Below, one piece after another: positions 25,495 to 38,430 of a stretch of 64,000 nucleotides of DNA. The stretch spans positions 62,001 through 126,000 of the forward strand of contig WNNJ02002401.1 of assembly GCA_012934845.2 (NCBI GenBank). Direction: 5' to 3'. Source of the DNA: Pomphorhynchus laevis. Taxonomy: Eukaryota; Acanthocephala; Palaeacanthocephala; Echinorhynchida; Pomphorhynchidae. Each line of letters begins with the position of its first letter. The stretch's first letter is position 1. The position numbers and the translations under genes are program-made. The notes beneath the pieces are model-generated. The model was not told the origin of the DNA, made no database searches, and was given only the letters and a program-made list of their open reading frames with translations.

Positions 25495-26269
25495 TAATGT
25501 ATTTCTCTATTTCGATGTTGCACCGTCTATATATGCTGTAGATTTCCTTTTTATTATTAAAGAAAGAGAATTGGCATTCTCCTTTAATAATTTATTTTAT
25601 GTAACAACTAAGATATAGAGAAGACATATCTACAATTGTGCTTGATTGCGCTTTTGCTGTTTACTTTTCATCGCCAGAGAAGAGAGGCAGCAGTGACGGA
25701 CGCGTAAGAACATGCTTAGGATGAGGAAACCGGGTATGGAACTTTGGAAAACAATAAATTGTTCCGAAAATGTAAATTTTTGCGTCTGCAAAGATAAATT
25801 CAAAACTACTTATGATGATGTGATCAAGATAATTTTGAAACGTGTTTATACTTAGATTTTACTGCCAAACTATTTCTCTCTGTATACAGTAAAATATGAC
25901 CTATTTACGATCTTTAACTGCTGAATGAAAGAGCTCTATGCAGTAAAATAGTTCTAAGCGTTGAATATCATCATTAACTAGTAAGGAATATAAATGTGTA
26001 AAGACTGACGAATAAAATTAAGAACTGCCTTTAATACATCTTGCTGATTAAATTAATGACGACGAAGAAATTAATGATGATAAATTTAATTAATTATTCA
26101 ACAAAACACTTTTAAGTTTGGAACTTTGTAGATTCCAGCATTTAAGACAGAAAAATAATAAATAATACATCCCGTAATTAAATTATAACAAATTATAACC
26201 GATAAGTCGATTTTAAATACTTTAAACTGCTTAGTCAATATGAAACTGTGTTAAAAAATAATATTGGCC
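25495..26269. other. Intergenic, 5' flank of the tropomyosin-like gene
   Basis: Contains no further frame. A promoter is expected here but no element can be pinned down. Confidence 0.45.
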
Positions 26270-26560
26270 GCACTGCTGTAATGGGTTGAGGAATAGGGGC
26301 CGAAACTGATAATATAGCAGTTCATCCTACATCTATTCCTTATTCAAATACATCGTATATTATTTATTAGTCAATTCATAAAAATTGATTTTATTTTAGA
26401 TTTCAATTTTAAATTTTATCGTTATTTAAATATTAATAACATAATTATTATATAATAACTTATTATTTATATTTATTTATCTTTATTTTTAATTTATTTA
26501 TAATAAAAATAAGTAGACTCAGTAATCTGATTTAATATGATTATATATATTAATATAATA
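26270..26560 (+). repeat. Naiad end-repeat copy (type B)
   Basis: Starts near CTGCTGTAATGGGTTGAGGA, then GGGGCCGAAACTGATAATATAGCAG (26294 onward in part). It runs through CATAAAAATTGATTTTATTTTAGA to the GTAGACTCAGTAATCTGATT tail at 26512. A compact, nearly complete solo terminal repeat. Confidence 0.75.
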
Positions 26561-26769
26561 TTAATATATATATTAATATTGTATAGTTCTGATAAACATT
26601 ACCAAAATCCTTAAAATGATAAGCTACTGGAGTTATTTAAATTTATATAATTAAACGATAAAACTATCGTTTGATAAAACTGTTCTTCGTAGATATTATT
26701 CAGCGTGAAATTATTTTTTCTTTGCTTGATATGCAATATTACTGCAGTAGCAATATCTACTAATTTAAC

Positions 26770-27290
26770 GATATAATTAATTCAGCTAACTGAGTCCCCG
26801 TAAATCAATAAATAAAAATAAAATAAATAAATAAGAATAAATAATAAATCAAAATTTAATAATTGCATAATAAATAATTATAAATAATTTTATATACGAT
26901 TCAATAAAGTTAAAATTTAAAATTTAAATTTAAAATAAAAGTCAATTTTTATAAATTGACTTATAAATAACAGACGATGTATAAGAATTCAGATTAGCGG
27001 TTATAAGGAGGAACTGCTATGCTATCAGGTTTCGGCCCCTAATTCCTCTACCCAACATAGCAGCGGGGCCTAACACGTGTTAAGGACGTATTTCCTCTGA
27101 AAAAACTATCTAGTATCTTATTCTAATACAAAGTATATTATTTATTATCCATCCATAAAAATTTGCCACTTTAGAGTTTAAATTTATTCTTTATATTATT
27201 GTGTTGATTTATATATTTTACTATTTTCTGTCTGATGATATTTTTATAGTAATATAGTTTAAAATATTCATTTATTAAGTTATTAAAATG
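26770..27290 (-). mobile_element. 5'-truncated Naiad copy: RT tail and 3' end-repeat
   Basis: On the minus strand, sequence matching the end of the Naiad ORF (thumb ending near FLWMDNK, compare 53006-53160) runs straight into the type-B terminal repeat. That repeat has GGCCCC, GGGGCC and GAAACCTGATAGCATAGCAG (27017-27036 reversed) and the GTCAATTT tail. It shows that the RT frame of this family ends directly at the terminal repeat with no C-terminal endonuclease. Confidence 0.75.
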
Positions 27291-28790
27291 ATCAAAGTAT
27301 CAAATAATCGCAGATAACAAATATATTAAATTCGAAATGTTTCAAATTTTAGAATACAATTGTACTGGGTTCATATAAATATTAATTATTATTACAAATA
27401 CATTGAAAGAAAAACATTAACAGTTTTCACTATAATATATTTATTATTCAAATTTCATTAAATTTTAATATAATAGAATTCTATTTAAATATATTCCTTA
27501 TTTAAGGAATATTAGTTACAGAGAAAGCCATTATGGTAAAGATTGATTGAAAAATGGTAAAATGTAAATATTTTTATTTTACTATTTAATATATATATAA
27601 TTATACTTGGATATTGTTTTTAAGAAAATGTTCTTAAATTTTTATTTTTTTCTCTAATAAAATCCTTCACTACTTTAACAAAGTGTGATATAGATTAATG
27701 ATTCCATTTTGATCGACTAGGAATTCACAAGACTCATGAAAGTGTGTACTAAGATAATTGAGACTGTTCTTCCATATTAACAAAATACTACCTTATTATA
27801 TCGAATAGTCGACGCAGGGAGTTAGTTTCAATAATTATTTGATTAAATGAATCGAATAAGTTGGTAAGTAAAGTGATATGATTTAAAAACTATTCGAAAA
27901 CAACTGAGTACATCTTGACAAATTAAACAAACGTGTTTTAATTTTTTTGTAAAAAATTAGCATTTCTTAATTTTAAATCGTTTTTTAAAAAAAAAACGAT
28001 TAAAAAATTAATAAAAAATTTTAAACTGCTAATCTGTTTAACTTAAAGTATCTGCCAATTGGGCATGCTTATATTATTGTGTTTTTACAGTTCGAAGTAT
28101 ATCGTGTAAAATCTGCGGTGGCTCCAATCTATATGGATACTGGATTATTACTTATTTTTGAACTAGTGATGTGGTAATTTATTACATACGATTTTTGAAA
28201 TCCGATAATATTGTTTCCTTATAATCAAAATAATGACTATAAAACCATGAGGCTGATAAGATTTTGACTTTCACATCACGATTTTTTCACTTTCAAAAAT
28301 ATTTCACTAAATATATAGAATTTTTATTTTTTATTAAGTTTAGTTTATTATCTAGCGTTAATTCGAAAAATCAAAGTTTATTTAAAAGTTAAATCAGAAA
28401 AAAGTTCTAGTTTTGAACTTTTAATAGTTTAATGAAATATCAGCATTTGAATAATTTGAATCAGATAACAATAAAATTAATTCTACCAGAAAATTCCTAA
28501 TTCAATTATATATTTATCTAATCGTATCGATCATATTTTTATATTTTTATTTTTTGGATATTATTTATTAAGCCATATATCCACATAGATTGTTTAAAAA
28601 ATGTAAAAGGAATATGAACACTTTATTATGAATGATAATATCTCGTTTTCATCAACAACTGATGCCATGGACAGGCAAAAGTTGTAAACTTTTTAAATAA
28701 ATTAATTGTTGGTGTTTTTCTTTCAATACTATGTTACAAAATATTTAATTTTTTTGTTAACCTCTAAAATATTAAAAAAACAAAAATTAC
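27291..28790. other. AT-rich intergenic DNA
   Basis: No supported feature. A homopolymer hairpin (AATCGTTTTTT / AAAAAACGATT) lies at about 27976-28003. Confidence 0.5.
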
Positions 28791-28794
28791 AATT

Positions 28795-29135
28795 AATAAA
28801 TTGTGTCCCAGTCTTGTCTATCACTCGTCCCCTCAACCGTGCCCAGAACACAACTAGCGTTACCGCGCTTGATGGCAACGCTCAGCCTCTGCAGCAGGAA
28901 ATCCGTGGACCGCCGCTCTCCGGTCACTGCTGCTATCCGCCGACCTATTTCGTGCATTAGGCCTTCCGCCTCTGGGACCAACGCACCAAGCGTTTCCACG
29001 GCGACCGGCACAAAATTGATGATCGATGTCAGGCAGGCGTATTTGCTGCGTTTCTTGTCCTCTGCTTCACTGGCTACCGCTCCCAGTGCGGTCACCTCTG
29101 TATTTAGATGACTCGGTGCCAAGGTGTCTGGGCAG
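28795..29135 (-). mobile_element. C-terminal end of a LINE-like RT ORF (LINE-C)
   Basis: The frame ending near 28793 contains FVPVAVETLGALVPEAEGL, then IGRRIAAVTGERRST and LLQRLSVAIKRGNAS, followed by VLGT. This FVPVAVET-LG...PEA...RLSVAIQRGNA pattern is the C-terminal module of a widespread group of invertebrate retrotransposon RTs whose catalytic box reads WYADD. The block is much richer in GC than its flanks and stops abruptly on both sides. A palm fragment of the same group lies at 45735-45905. No ATG start; a fragment only. Confidence 0.7.
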
Positions 29136-29549
29136 GTGAAATTAATTAAAATATTATTTATTTCTGGGTAGATCGTTATCTTTAACAGTGTATTACGATT
29201 ATACTTCAAAATATATTTAAATTTATTATACTGTTCATTTGATTTCAGTAATAGTCAAATTTATATATTTTTTCTCAATGATATCTATATATTTAATTTA
29301 TTTTTGATGGACAATTTTGCGTATCTCATATGTAGATTTAGATAAAAGCTCAACTTGAAATATATCAATTCACGTGAATTATATAATTAAATAAAATTGA
29401 ATTAGATTAACACAATTATATTAACTTAAATAAATAAACTTAAATAAATAACTTAAATAATTTAGATAAATTCAAATTGAAAGTAGACATCGATGAAAAT
29501 TAAATGCCAATCACATTTTTACAGGTTCCCTACTTGAATTTTTATCATG
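29136..29549. other. AT-rich spacer
   Basis: Contains degenerate AACTTAAATAA repeats (29420-29460). Otherwise nothing. Confidence 0.45.
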
Positions 29550-29798
29550 CGCACTGCTTTAATTCTATCTATAATCCAAGAGCAGTACGCTATATTTCAG
29601 TATTGATGGCCCTCATCCGCTATTGATCCAATACCTACGTTTCACATTAAAAGTCCGAAACTTGAAACGTAGGTATTGAATCACTAGCTGATGAGGTCCA
29701 CTAATACTGAAATGTATCGTACTACTGTTGGCTTATTGGATTAAAGCAAAGTGTTTTATTTCATCAAAAATTTCAAGTATAACAAGACTGCACAATTT

Positions 29799-29966
29799 AG
29801 CGAGTAATATAATAGCGAGTAATATAATAGCGAGTAATATAATAGCGAGTAATATAATAGCGAGTAATATAATAGCGAGTAATATAATAGCGAGTAATAT
29901 AATAGCGAGTAATATAATAGCGAGTAATATAATAGTGAGTAATATAATAGTGAGTAATATAATAGC
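29799..29966. repeat. 15-bp minisatellite
   Basis: About eleven near-perfect copies of AGCGAGTAATATAAT, the last two with AGTGAG. It lies inside a type-A unit between its core and a duplicated AATACTGAAATGTAGCGTAC tail. The uniformity suggests recent expansion. It reads through in several frames by chance (ASNII repeats); no gene is implied. Confidence 0.95.
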
Positions 29967-30971
29967 CAATACTGAAATGTAGCGTACTGCTGTTGGCTTA
30001 TAGATAAGATTAAAGTAGCGTGCAGAATTAAAATAGTCATCAAAATTTCAATATCTATATATGATTTAAATAGGTATCAATGGGTATCAAATTTAAATAG
30101 TAACAATGACTGCACAAGTATAATAACTTAAAATTAGGAAACAAACTAAAGATGACTGGTTTGATAATAGTAATTAATCGAAAAAAAACAGGTAGGTTTT
30201 CAAATTGAAGGTGACACCTTCCCCTATTAACGCTGATTTAATTTGAAATCAAAAATGATTTTTAATTAAATTTGCAAAATGTAAGAAAGTCTTTCATGAA
30301 ATCTAATTGTCAATAAAGCAGACAAATCGAATGATCGTCAGCCAACATTAAAAGGACCGAAACGTGAAACGTAGTTATTGGATCATTAGTTGATCAGGCC
30401 CACCAATACTGAAATGTAGCTTACTGTTGTTGGCTTATAGATAGGATTAAAGTAGCGTGCAGTCAACAAAGAATTCAATTGTAAACAAGAATCCACAATT
30501 ATGTTAACTCAAATGAATTCGAATTGAAAGTAAACACTGATAAAATAAAAACCAACACTGCTGTTGGTTTATAGATGGGACTAGAACAACATGTAGTGTC
30601 ATCAAAATTTCAATAGTAACTATGACTGCGCAGGTATACCAAATTAAAATTAGAAATCAAACTATCGATGACTAGTATGATAATAGAAATTTATTGCGAA
30701 AATAAGCAGGTTTTCAAATTGACGGCAGTTCCTTTCCATACTGATGCTCATTTAATTTGAAATCATAAATGATTTCCATTAAATTTGCAAAATGTAAGAC
30801 GAAAGTCTTTCATTAAAGCTAAATGCCAAAAAAAATCAGACGAGTCGAGTGATCCCCAGGTACATTAGAAATCAGCTACTAATCAGCTACTGATCTAATA
30901 CATATATTTCGTGTTTTGGTTCTTTTAACGTTGGCTGACGATCATTCGACTTGTCTTCTTTTAATTCTATT

Positions 30972-31065
30972 TTTAAGGACCGAAACGCGAAACGTAGTAT
31001 TGGATCAGTAGCTGATGAGGTCCACCAATACTGAAATAGAGCGTGCTGCTGTTGGCCTTTAGATA
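30972..31065 (+). ncRNA. Best-preserved type-A structured core
   Basis: GGACC (30977-30981), GAAAC (30982-30986), a GCGAAACGT hairpin that can serve as helix III, GTA, then GTATTGG (30997-31003), CTGATGA (31012-31018), GGTCC (31019-31023) and CCAATAC (31025-31031). GAAAC and CTGATGA with GGACC/GGTCC have the chemistry of a hammerhead core in permuted (open helix II) order. GTATTGG/CCAATAC is a competing 7-bp stem. A proper helix I is not evident, so ribozyme status is uncertain. Confidence 0.5.
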
Positions 31066-31370
31066 GGATTAAAGTAGCGTGCAAAAATAGTTATCAAATT
31101 AAATCATCTGATTTAATTTGAAATAAGAAATGATTTTAATTACATTTGCAAAATACAAGACAAAAATCTTTCATTAGATCTAAATGTCAATAAAGGAGAC
31201 GAATCGAATGATCGTCAGCCAGCATTAAAAGGACCGAAAGGTGAAACGAATGTATTGGATCATTAGTTGATCAGATCCACTAATACTGAAATGTAGCTTA
31301 CTGCTGTTGGCTTATAATTATAAAAGTAATCAAAATTTTCAATTCCAATAATGAATGTACAACAATATCA

Positions 31371-32103
31371 ACTTAAAATTTAATAAAATCCTTTAAAATA
31401 CTGAATATTACCATATTCAGTAGTAATTACCATATTACCATATTCAGTACTGAATATTATCGGACATAAGGAATGTTTTTAGATTTACACACTTCTGTGT
31501 TTTTGTATTTTCGATTGCTTTTAAATAAAGAAATTTCAAATATAAAGTGCTAGTATAGTGTCATATTCCTGTGAAAGTAAGTTGCAACATCAATTCTAAT
31601 GCGTCATCAATTCTAATAGATTTCAAGACCGACGAGATGTATCTTTATATTATTCAGCGGTAATTTTAATATTTATTTGTAAATATATTGTTTATCATTA
31701 ATAATTAAATTTTTGATAATTTATTTTTCTAATTAAATATAAATTTATTTATTGTTATATTCAGTATTTCAACAATGTGTTTAATGTCAAATATCTTAAG
31801 GGCCAATGGTCAACGATTGTTGATCTATAACTGAGTGTTTTAATTTACATTTCATATATCTTTGTATTATTGTCGATATAAAATAAAAACATTACTGCTA
31901 TTAAAATATATGTAAATTTATGTTTTATATTAATATCATTTACATTAATAATTCATGATGTCATAGTAAAGATGTTCTTCATCAATCCAGAACAATTTTG
32001 AAACAAGGTTATATAAAATATATTATATATATTTTATAATTATATATTGTATATCATATAATTATATTAGATATGCTAGGTTGAAAAATTGCCCTATTAT
32101 TTA
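31371..32103. other. Intergenic with one shared 75-bp repeat
   Basis: TTTACACACTTCTGTGTTTT (31471 onward) and the following TTCGATTGCTTTTAAAT occur again at about 39823-39890. The remainder is AT-rich and unassigned. Confidence 0.5.
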
Positions 32104-32599
32104 AATTTAGAAAACCATATTTATGGATTCAAAATGACAGATTTTAATTATTTCAATACATCGATGGCTGCTACCGTTATCTTCAGAAAAATTATAAATA
32201 AAAAAATTTGTAAATCTATTTTAAAAAATAAAGATTAAAAATTAAATACTTCTTTGTGCATTTGCCTTAAATCTAAATTATTATTTTACATTTATTCCAT
32301 ACAATAATATCCTATTATATAAAATAATTTCTATACTTTTAACAAATTTCGTTTTTGTCAAAATAATTTTAACTTTAATTTGTAGTAAACAAATAACTTA
32401 AGATAAAGTTGTAGTATAAATTTTATCTTGTTCGTTATTGCTATTTTATAAAAATGTGCGTAACAAATTTTGTTTTTAAATATTAAATTGTTTAGAAATT
32501 ATCTACAGTATGGCGGTACGATTTATTAAGATGCGAGTGATGTAAATTGGAATTAATAGTGTTTACCAAATACTATAATTTAAATAAAAATATATCACA
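32104..32599. repeat. Left arm of a 496-bp inverted repeat
   Basis: Reverse complement of 34296-34791 across 496 bases. One substitution was noticed (AATGACAG versus AATGGCAG). It begins AATTTAGAAAACCATATTTA and ends ATATATCACA. Confidence 0.9.
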
Positions 32600-33597
32600 A
32601 AGTTTCATTTTATTTCATTTTCAGCTTAGTCTTTATCTGTTATCGGAATCAAAGCATTACTCTAATTAAATATTTCATTGTTTTCAACAAAATGACTGAT
32701 AGCTTTTGCTATTAAAAGTAAAGAGATGGTATGCCGTAAATTGCATTGAACTGGTCCATTAACAATTTACATATTGATCTTTTCGAAAAAGCTATACTCT
32801 GAGAGTCAAATGCTAATAAATTAATGATGCGAAAAGATTTAATTTTAGCAAAACATTTCTTTGTTGAATGTATATAGACTAAACTTAGCTAAATCGACGT
32901 TATATTGCCACAATTAAAGTCAAACTGTAATTGCATAACTTATTTAGATTTTTTAATAGATTTTGTTGTTCAACAAAAATTACAGCTGTTAAATAGTCAA
33001 AGCTTTACGCTATCCGAATTTGATTCGAAGTCAAATTTAAGTTGAGTTAAATAACATGTGAGTATATTTTTTAGTGTATTTTATTTACTTTTATTTTAAA
33101 AATACTGAATTTTTGTTTAATTTTATCTTGTATAAATAGAAAACCAAGAATAGCTTTCTTATCGTTTATACAAAATTACTTACATAGATATCAGGTAATT
33201 TAAAAATGAATATCTAAAATAATACTTTATAAAATTATTGTTTAATAATTTTATTTATTTAATAAACGTGTGCATGAAGCTAAATATGTTTTCTAGAAAG
33301 CAAATTTCGAGTACTTTTTACCTGTTAAGGTATATTTATATTAATATATTTGTTTATGCGAAACCAAATATATTAAGTTAACTTTTACAAACAGTTAACT
33401 GAATGATAACCAGCGAAATATTGGAGCTAACGAAATATTGTGACTTTTGGAATAAAACTAATTTATTTCATTTAAAATTATGAAAAATATAAGAAATAAC
33501 AGGATATTTTCAATTAAGTTAACTATTATTACATAATAATATATAGTAATTGTTTTATTCAAATGTTAAATAAATATGATACCATAACATCATATAA

Positions 33598-33845
33598 TTA
33601 AAATTAGTTAGATTAGAAATTTATATCTTAATCTAATCTTTATATATACTAAAATTTTCAAATTAGTTACATTAAACATTTATATCTTAAGCTAATCTTA
33701 GTATATAATAAAAATTTTCAAATTAGTTACATTAGAAATTTATATCTTAAGCTAATCTTAGTATATAATAAAAAATTTCAAATTAGATTCATTAGACATT
33801 TATATCTTAAGCTAATCTTGGTATGCAATAAAAATTTTCAAATTG
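33598..33845. repeat. Four tandem units of about 60 bp between the inverted arms
   Basis: Units share TTTTCAAATTAGTTACATTA, AAATTTATATCTTAAGCTAATC and TAGTATATAATAAAAA (each piece diverging slightly). They sit near the middle of the loop of the 496-bp inverted repeat. Confidence 0.85.
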
Positions 33846-34295
33846 TAATCAATACATTAAGAGATTATACTCACATAATATCATTACGTGATCCTAGAGA
33901 TTTAGTACAATTTTATAATAACTATTATTCGTTTTACTTAAATGCTTTTGTATAAATTATAGGTTTCAATGTTTTTTAATAAAGTATTATATTTACATCC
34001 TTATGAATGACGTTTTAAAATTGAATTTACAAAATGAACAGTGTTAATTTTCAATCTTAAAATTCAAAATAACGACTTTCTTGTGTGTAATATATTACTT
34101 ATCTATAATTTTAAAAATATATAATTTTTAAATTTATTAAATTAAATGTTTTTATATTTTAAAAATATTTATGCTCTATACATTTGTTCAATATTAATAT
34201 ACAATAGAAATATTAAACATTGAACAACGTTTTAATGTTGATAATCCCAATTTAATCAAAGTTTTGTTTGAAAAAATTATATATTTTTTATATAA

Positions 34296-34791
34296 TGTGA
34301 TATATTTTTATTTAAATTATAGTATTTGGTAAACACTATTAATTCCAATTTACATCACTCGCATCTTAATAAATCGTACCGCCATACTGTAGATAATTTC
34401 TAAACAATTTAATATTTAAAAACAAAATTTGTTACGCACATTTTTATAAAATAGCAATAACGAACAAGATAAAATTTATACTACAACTTTATCTTAAGTT
34501 ATTTGTTTACTACAAATTAAAGTTAAAATTATTTTGACAAAAACGAAATTTGTTAAAAGTATAGAAATTATTTTATATAATAGGATATTATTGTATGGAA
34601 TAAATGTAAAATAATAATTTAGATTTAAGGCAAATGCACAAAGAAGTATTTAATTTTTAATCTTTATTTTTTAAAATAGATTTACAAATTTTTTTATTTA
34701 TAATTTTTCTGAAGATAACGGTAGCAGCCATCGATGTATTGAAATAATTAAAATCTGCCATTTTGAATCCATAAATATGGTTTTCTAAATT
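34296..34791. repeat. Right arm of the 496-bp inverted repeat
   Basis: Partner of 32104-32599. The sequence TAGATTTACAAATTTTTTTA near 34679 inside the arm is repeated just outside it at 34796, which may mark a later local duplication. The loop of about 1.7 kb has no coding frame. A large foldback element or an inverted segmental duplication fits. Confidence 0.9.
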
Positions 34792-34796
34792 CAAAT

Positions 34797-37569
34797 AGAT
34801 TTACAAATTTTTTTATTTGATCAAAATGTTGCCTCCATTTGTAGTCTGTTATTTTTACAATTTTACAAATGTAAATTTCATAGCGATTTTTGCATTTACC
34901 CAATTTTTCACATAGAAACTTTAGGAAAGCTGTAAATTAACCTAATTAATTAACCTAATTAGACTAATAGACTAATTATAACCTAATTAGATTAATTAAA
35001 TCGTTACGAATGATTAATTGTATAACTTTAAGAATAACTTCACAGTTGATTTTAATTTCACATTAATCAATAATATAAGAAGTTCAAAAGTAACGTCTAT
35101 ATCACCTAATCGTTAGCAATTTAGAATTCCGTTTTAAAACTTAGACAAATTAGCACTTCATTAAATGTTTAAAAAATTTGCAACTATTTTGAATTTTAAT
35201 AAAATTTAGAAAATATATATTTCCAATATAAAGATTGCACTAGAATTAAAGATTGCACTCCAAACAAACTGCAGATCAAGATTTTGCATCAATAATTTGC
35301 CACAATGCATATGCGACTTTATTTTTAATTCAAGCAAATTAACTGATATATTTTCTCCAAAAATGACCATCAATAATATAACATTTTTTGTTAATAATAT
35401 AAATTTTTTTTAAAAACGTTGTTTTATTTAGCTCATTGGAAGAAAGCGTAAAGTTTTATGAGGTAATCCATGAGAATAAATATACTTCGCGCGGTTTTCT
35501 TAATTTTATTTGCGAAAGCGGTACGACTGTAGATAAATACCTTGAAGAAAAGCATCAAATATGTATTTTCATAATCGTAAATAACGTTGATTTATAAAAA
35601 TATTGATATATTTAATATCACATAGTCAAGAATTATTGAGCTCATAATATAACTAAATCGAAAGACAAAACATTATATTATTGATGTTGCATAATAGGGG
35701 TTGGAAAGGTAAACGATGATGCGGCAATCTACTTTGCAACTATTTCACATCGAAAAATAAATAAAATCATTTCTGCGATTTCTGATTTATTCCTGCTACA
35801 TTCAAGTGAATAAAGCTGGATTCACGGATTTTATCAGCAGCGGTGAATTAGGTTTGCGGGACTATATTATTTCTAGTTGTGTTATGGTTATGGTTCAATT
35901 TCACAACAATTTACTAAACCACACATATAGTCAAAAAGTTCAAGCTCATCTGGCTTGGATATAAAAATGAGCGAAATTGAGCATTGTATGTAAGCAAAAT
36001 TACAGGGTATAGTTATTTACATTGATATCAGGTTTATGGTAACTTAATCAACTTCTCTTTCTAAAATAAAAACAAAATCGTATATCAAGATCATAAAGCA
36101 GAATTATAAAAAATTTCAGTAAAATAGGTAAGAATGCTGTCATATTATAATTTCCAATGCGATTTTGCGAACCATTTTCTGTTCTAATGGAACAGTGAAC
36201 TCAATTAGTAATTGAATATAAATATATCATAATTTATATCATATATTCCTATTATAGAATGAAAAATTTTAAATCAAGAAATTATTAAGCTAATGTCGAT
36301 AACGATCATATACAAAACAAATGTATCATTTAGATTGAACTGTGAACACAATTTAATGAATAAAACTTAAAAAAGCAATATCAATATCATTAAAATTCCA
36401 TTGATTTGATAAACATATGCCGTACTTACAAGTTGAAATTAAAAATTCAACAAACATAACTGATAGCATTAATATGCTATTGATTTTGCTTGTTTTTGTA
36501 TACATACTAGCAGTATCATCTACTTCCTTTGGGAACATATTCGCTTAGCTTTTAAAATATATTTCAAGTGTTTAATATTCTCTTCATAAGCAGGTTGTTA
36601 CTCTGACCACAAACTACCGAAAGAGTAAGTGATAATTTAAACGGCCTAAATTCTATTCATAAGAATGGCCATTAAAAATAAATTTTATCAGGTTAGTAAC
36701 TATATTATTTTCACAAGTGCCTTTTATCAAAAACAGTAAAAATAAAAGCAGATGTCGAAAATGAAAAGAAAATACCCCCTTATATTGGAATGCTCTTTTT
36801 GTATAAAATAACAAGAGAAGAATCTCAGGTCGAACATCAAGTTTAACACAATAAACTTTGCATAACGTTTTGATATTATAGAGCTCTTTATTTGATGCAA
36901 TCTAAATGCATTTAAGAATTGTACAAAATTTTCTACATTTGTCAATCAATTCTAAAAAATTCTAGAAATTCGGTATTTCAAGCACGTGCACTCTTTAATA
37001 ATTAACCGTGCTACCTTCAGTAGGTTCGTAAAGTAACAAACTTTATTAATAACGTCTTAAGGAACTATTTATAGTATTGACAACTTAACCGGCTCAAGAA
37101 AAGTCAGGTGATTTTAAAGCTACTTTAAAGAAACAGCTTTAAAACTTATATAGAGATATACTTTTATTGTGGTAACAATTTAGTACATGAGATTATTAAA
37201 ATTTAAGGTTTTAGAGAAAATCTGAATTATTGATTTTAGAGAGAGCATATTAACAGAGTTTAATGTATTAAATATGTGATATGTAAGATATATGTATTCA
37301 ATATTTATCGTTAAGATACCGACGTCCATAATGAATGACAAAACAAATCTTGTACGGAAGAAATCAAGCTCACATATCTTTAATTTTTGGAATATTCTAC
37401 ATCAATAAAATGCTAACAAGTTAATAAAGAAATAAAGCAATTTAGACATTAAATTAATCACAATTCAATAAATATTTCATTATTTAGACTTGAATTAAAT
37501 GAAGTTCTGCGTATTGCAGTAACGAAAAATAATTATTATGTGATTTCTTCCGTGCTAAATTTAATTGTG
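34797..37569. other. Intergenic; one possible small exon
   Basis: Mostly AT-rich. At 35432 an acceptor-like TTTTATTTAG is followed by a 54-codon open run on the plus strand (SLEESVKFYEVIHENKY, then GFLNFICESG and VDKYLEEK) with more normal codon composition than the flanks. It has no family match that I recognise and could be chance. Nothing else is supported. Confidence 0.3.
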
Positions 37570-38430
37570 CAGTCATTGTTATAATTGAAAGTTTTGTTGA
37601 CTATTTTTTATCCTGCACGCGGCTATAACCCTATCTATAAACCAACACCAGTTCGATACATTTCAGTATTGGTGAACCTCATAAGCTAATGATCAAATAC
37701 CTTCGGTTCACCTTTCGGTCCTTTTAATGTTGGCTGACGATCACTAGACTCGCCTGCGGTATTAAGAATTAGATTGAATTAAAGACATTTGCAAATTTAA
37801 TTGAAATCATTTCTAATTTTAAATAAAATATGCGTTGGTAGGGAAAGGTGCTACCTTCAATTTGAAAACCTACCTATTTTTGCAATTAATTATTTTTTAA
37901 TTAATTGCTTTTAATAATTATTTTTGGTGATTTATGCATGTTGCTAAATCCAATACCTACTGATCCAATACCTACGTTTCCCTTTTGGTCATTTTAATGT
38001 AGACTGACGATCACTAAACTCATCCTCGTTTATTGGCAATTAGATTAAATTAAATACTTTCATCTTACATTTTGAAAATTTAATTGAAATCATTTCTGAT
38101 TTCAAATTAAATCAGCGTTGGTAGGGGAATTCTACCTCTAATGTGAAAATCGACATATATTTACAATTAATTTTTATTATCAAACTAGTCATGTATAGTA
38201 TGTTTCCTAATTTAAAGTTAATTTAATTTTCAGTAATTGTTACAATTGAACGTTTTGATAACTATTTTTATCATGCACGTTTCTATAATCCTATCTATAA
38301 GTCAACATCAGTTCGATACATTTCAGTATTTGTGGACATCATATGCTAAGGATCCAATACATTCGTTTCGCCTTTCGGTCCTTTTAATGCTGGACTGACG
38401 ATCACTAGACTCGTCTGCTGTGTTAAGAAT
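37570..38430 (-). repeat. Type-A array, minus orientation
   Basis: Three inverted cores, with the GAAAC/GGACC region reading TTTCGGTCC at about 37714 and 38371 and a degenerate one near 37997. Each is followed by the same GGCTGACGATCAC and AATTTAAT..AAATCATTTCT elements as in 29550-31370. It is the mirror-image counterpart of that array about 7 kb away. The cores here are more diverged. Confidence 0.75.

Larger units (their letters stand above)
29550..31370 (+). repeat. Irregular tandem array of type-A units with hammerhead-like cores
   Basis: Four plus-strand cores (GAAAC near 29657, 30358, 30982, 31233) and inverted ones near 29570-29650 and 30870-30935 sit in a shared unit. That unit contains GCGTGCAG, CAAAATTTCAATAGTAAC, TTTCAAATTGA.G, TTAATTTGAAATCA.AAATGATTT, GCAAAATGTAAGA, TCGAATGATCGTCAGCCA and CATTAAAA, then the core, ACTGAAATGTAGC and CTGTTGGCTTATAGATAGGA. 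Spacing varies (about 250-700 bp) because units are truncated or inverted. No coding capacity. Confidence 0.8.

Noticed and set aside
29799-29966. CRISPR array
   Set aside because: The repeats are contiguous without spacers and the DNA is eukaryotic.
29728-30043. Repeat-peptide genes (ASNII or LLYYS repeats)
   Set aside because: All three are frames through the 15-bp minisatellite.
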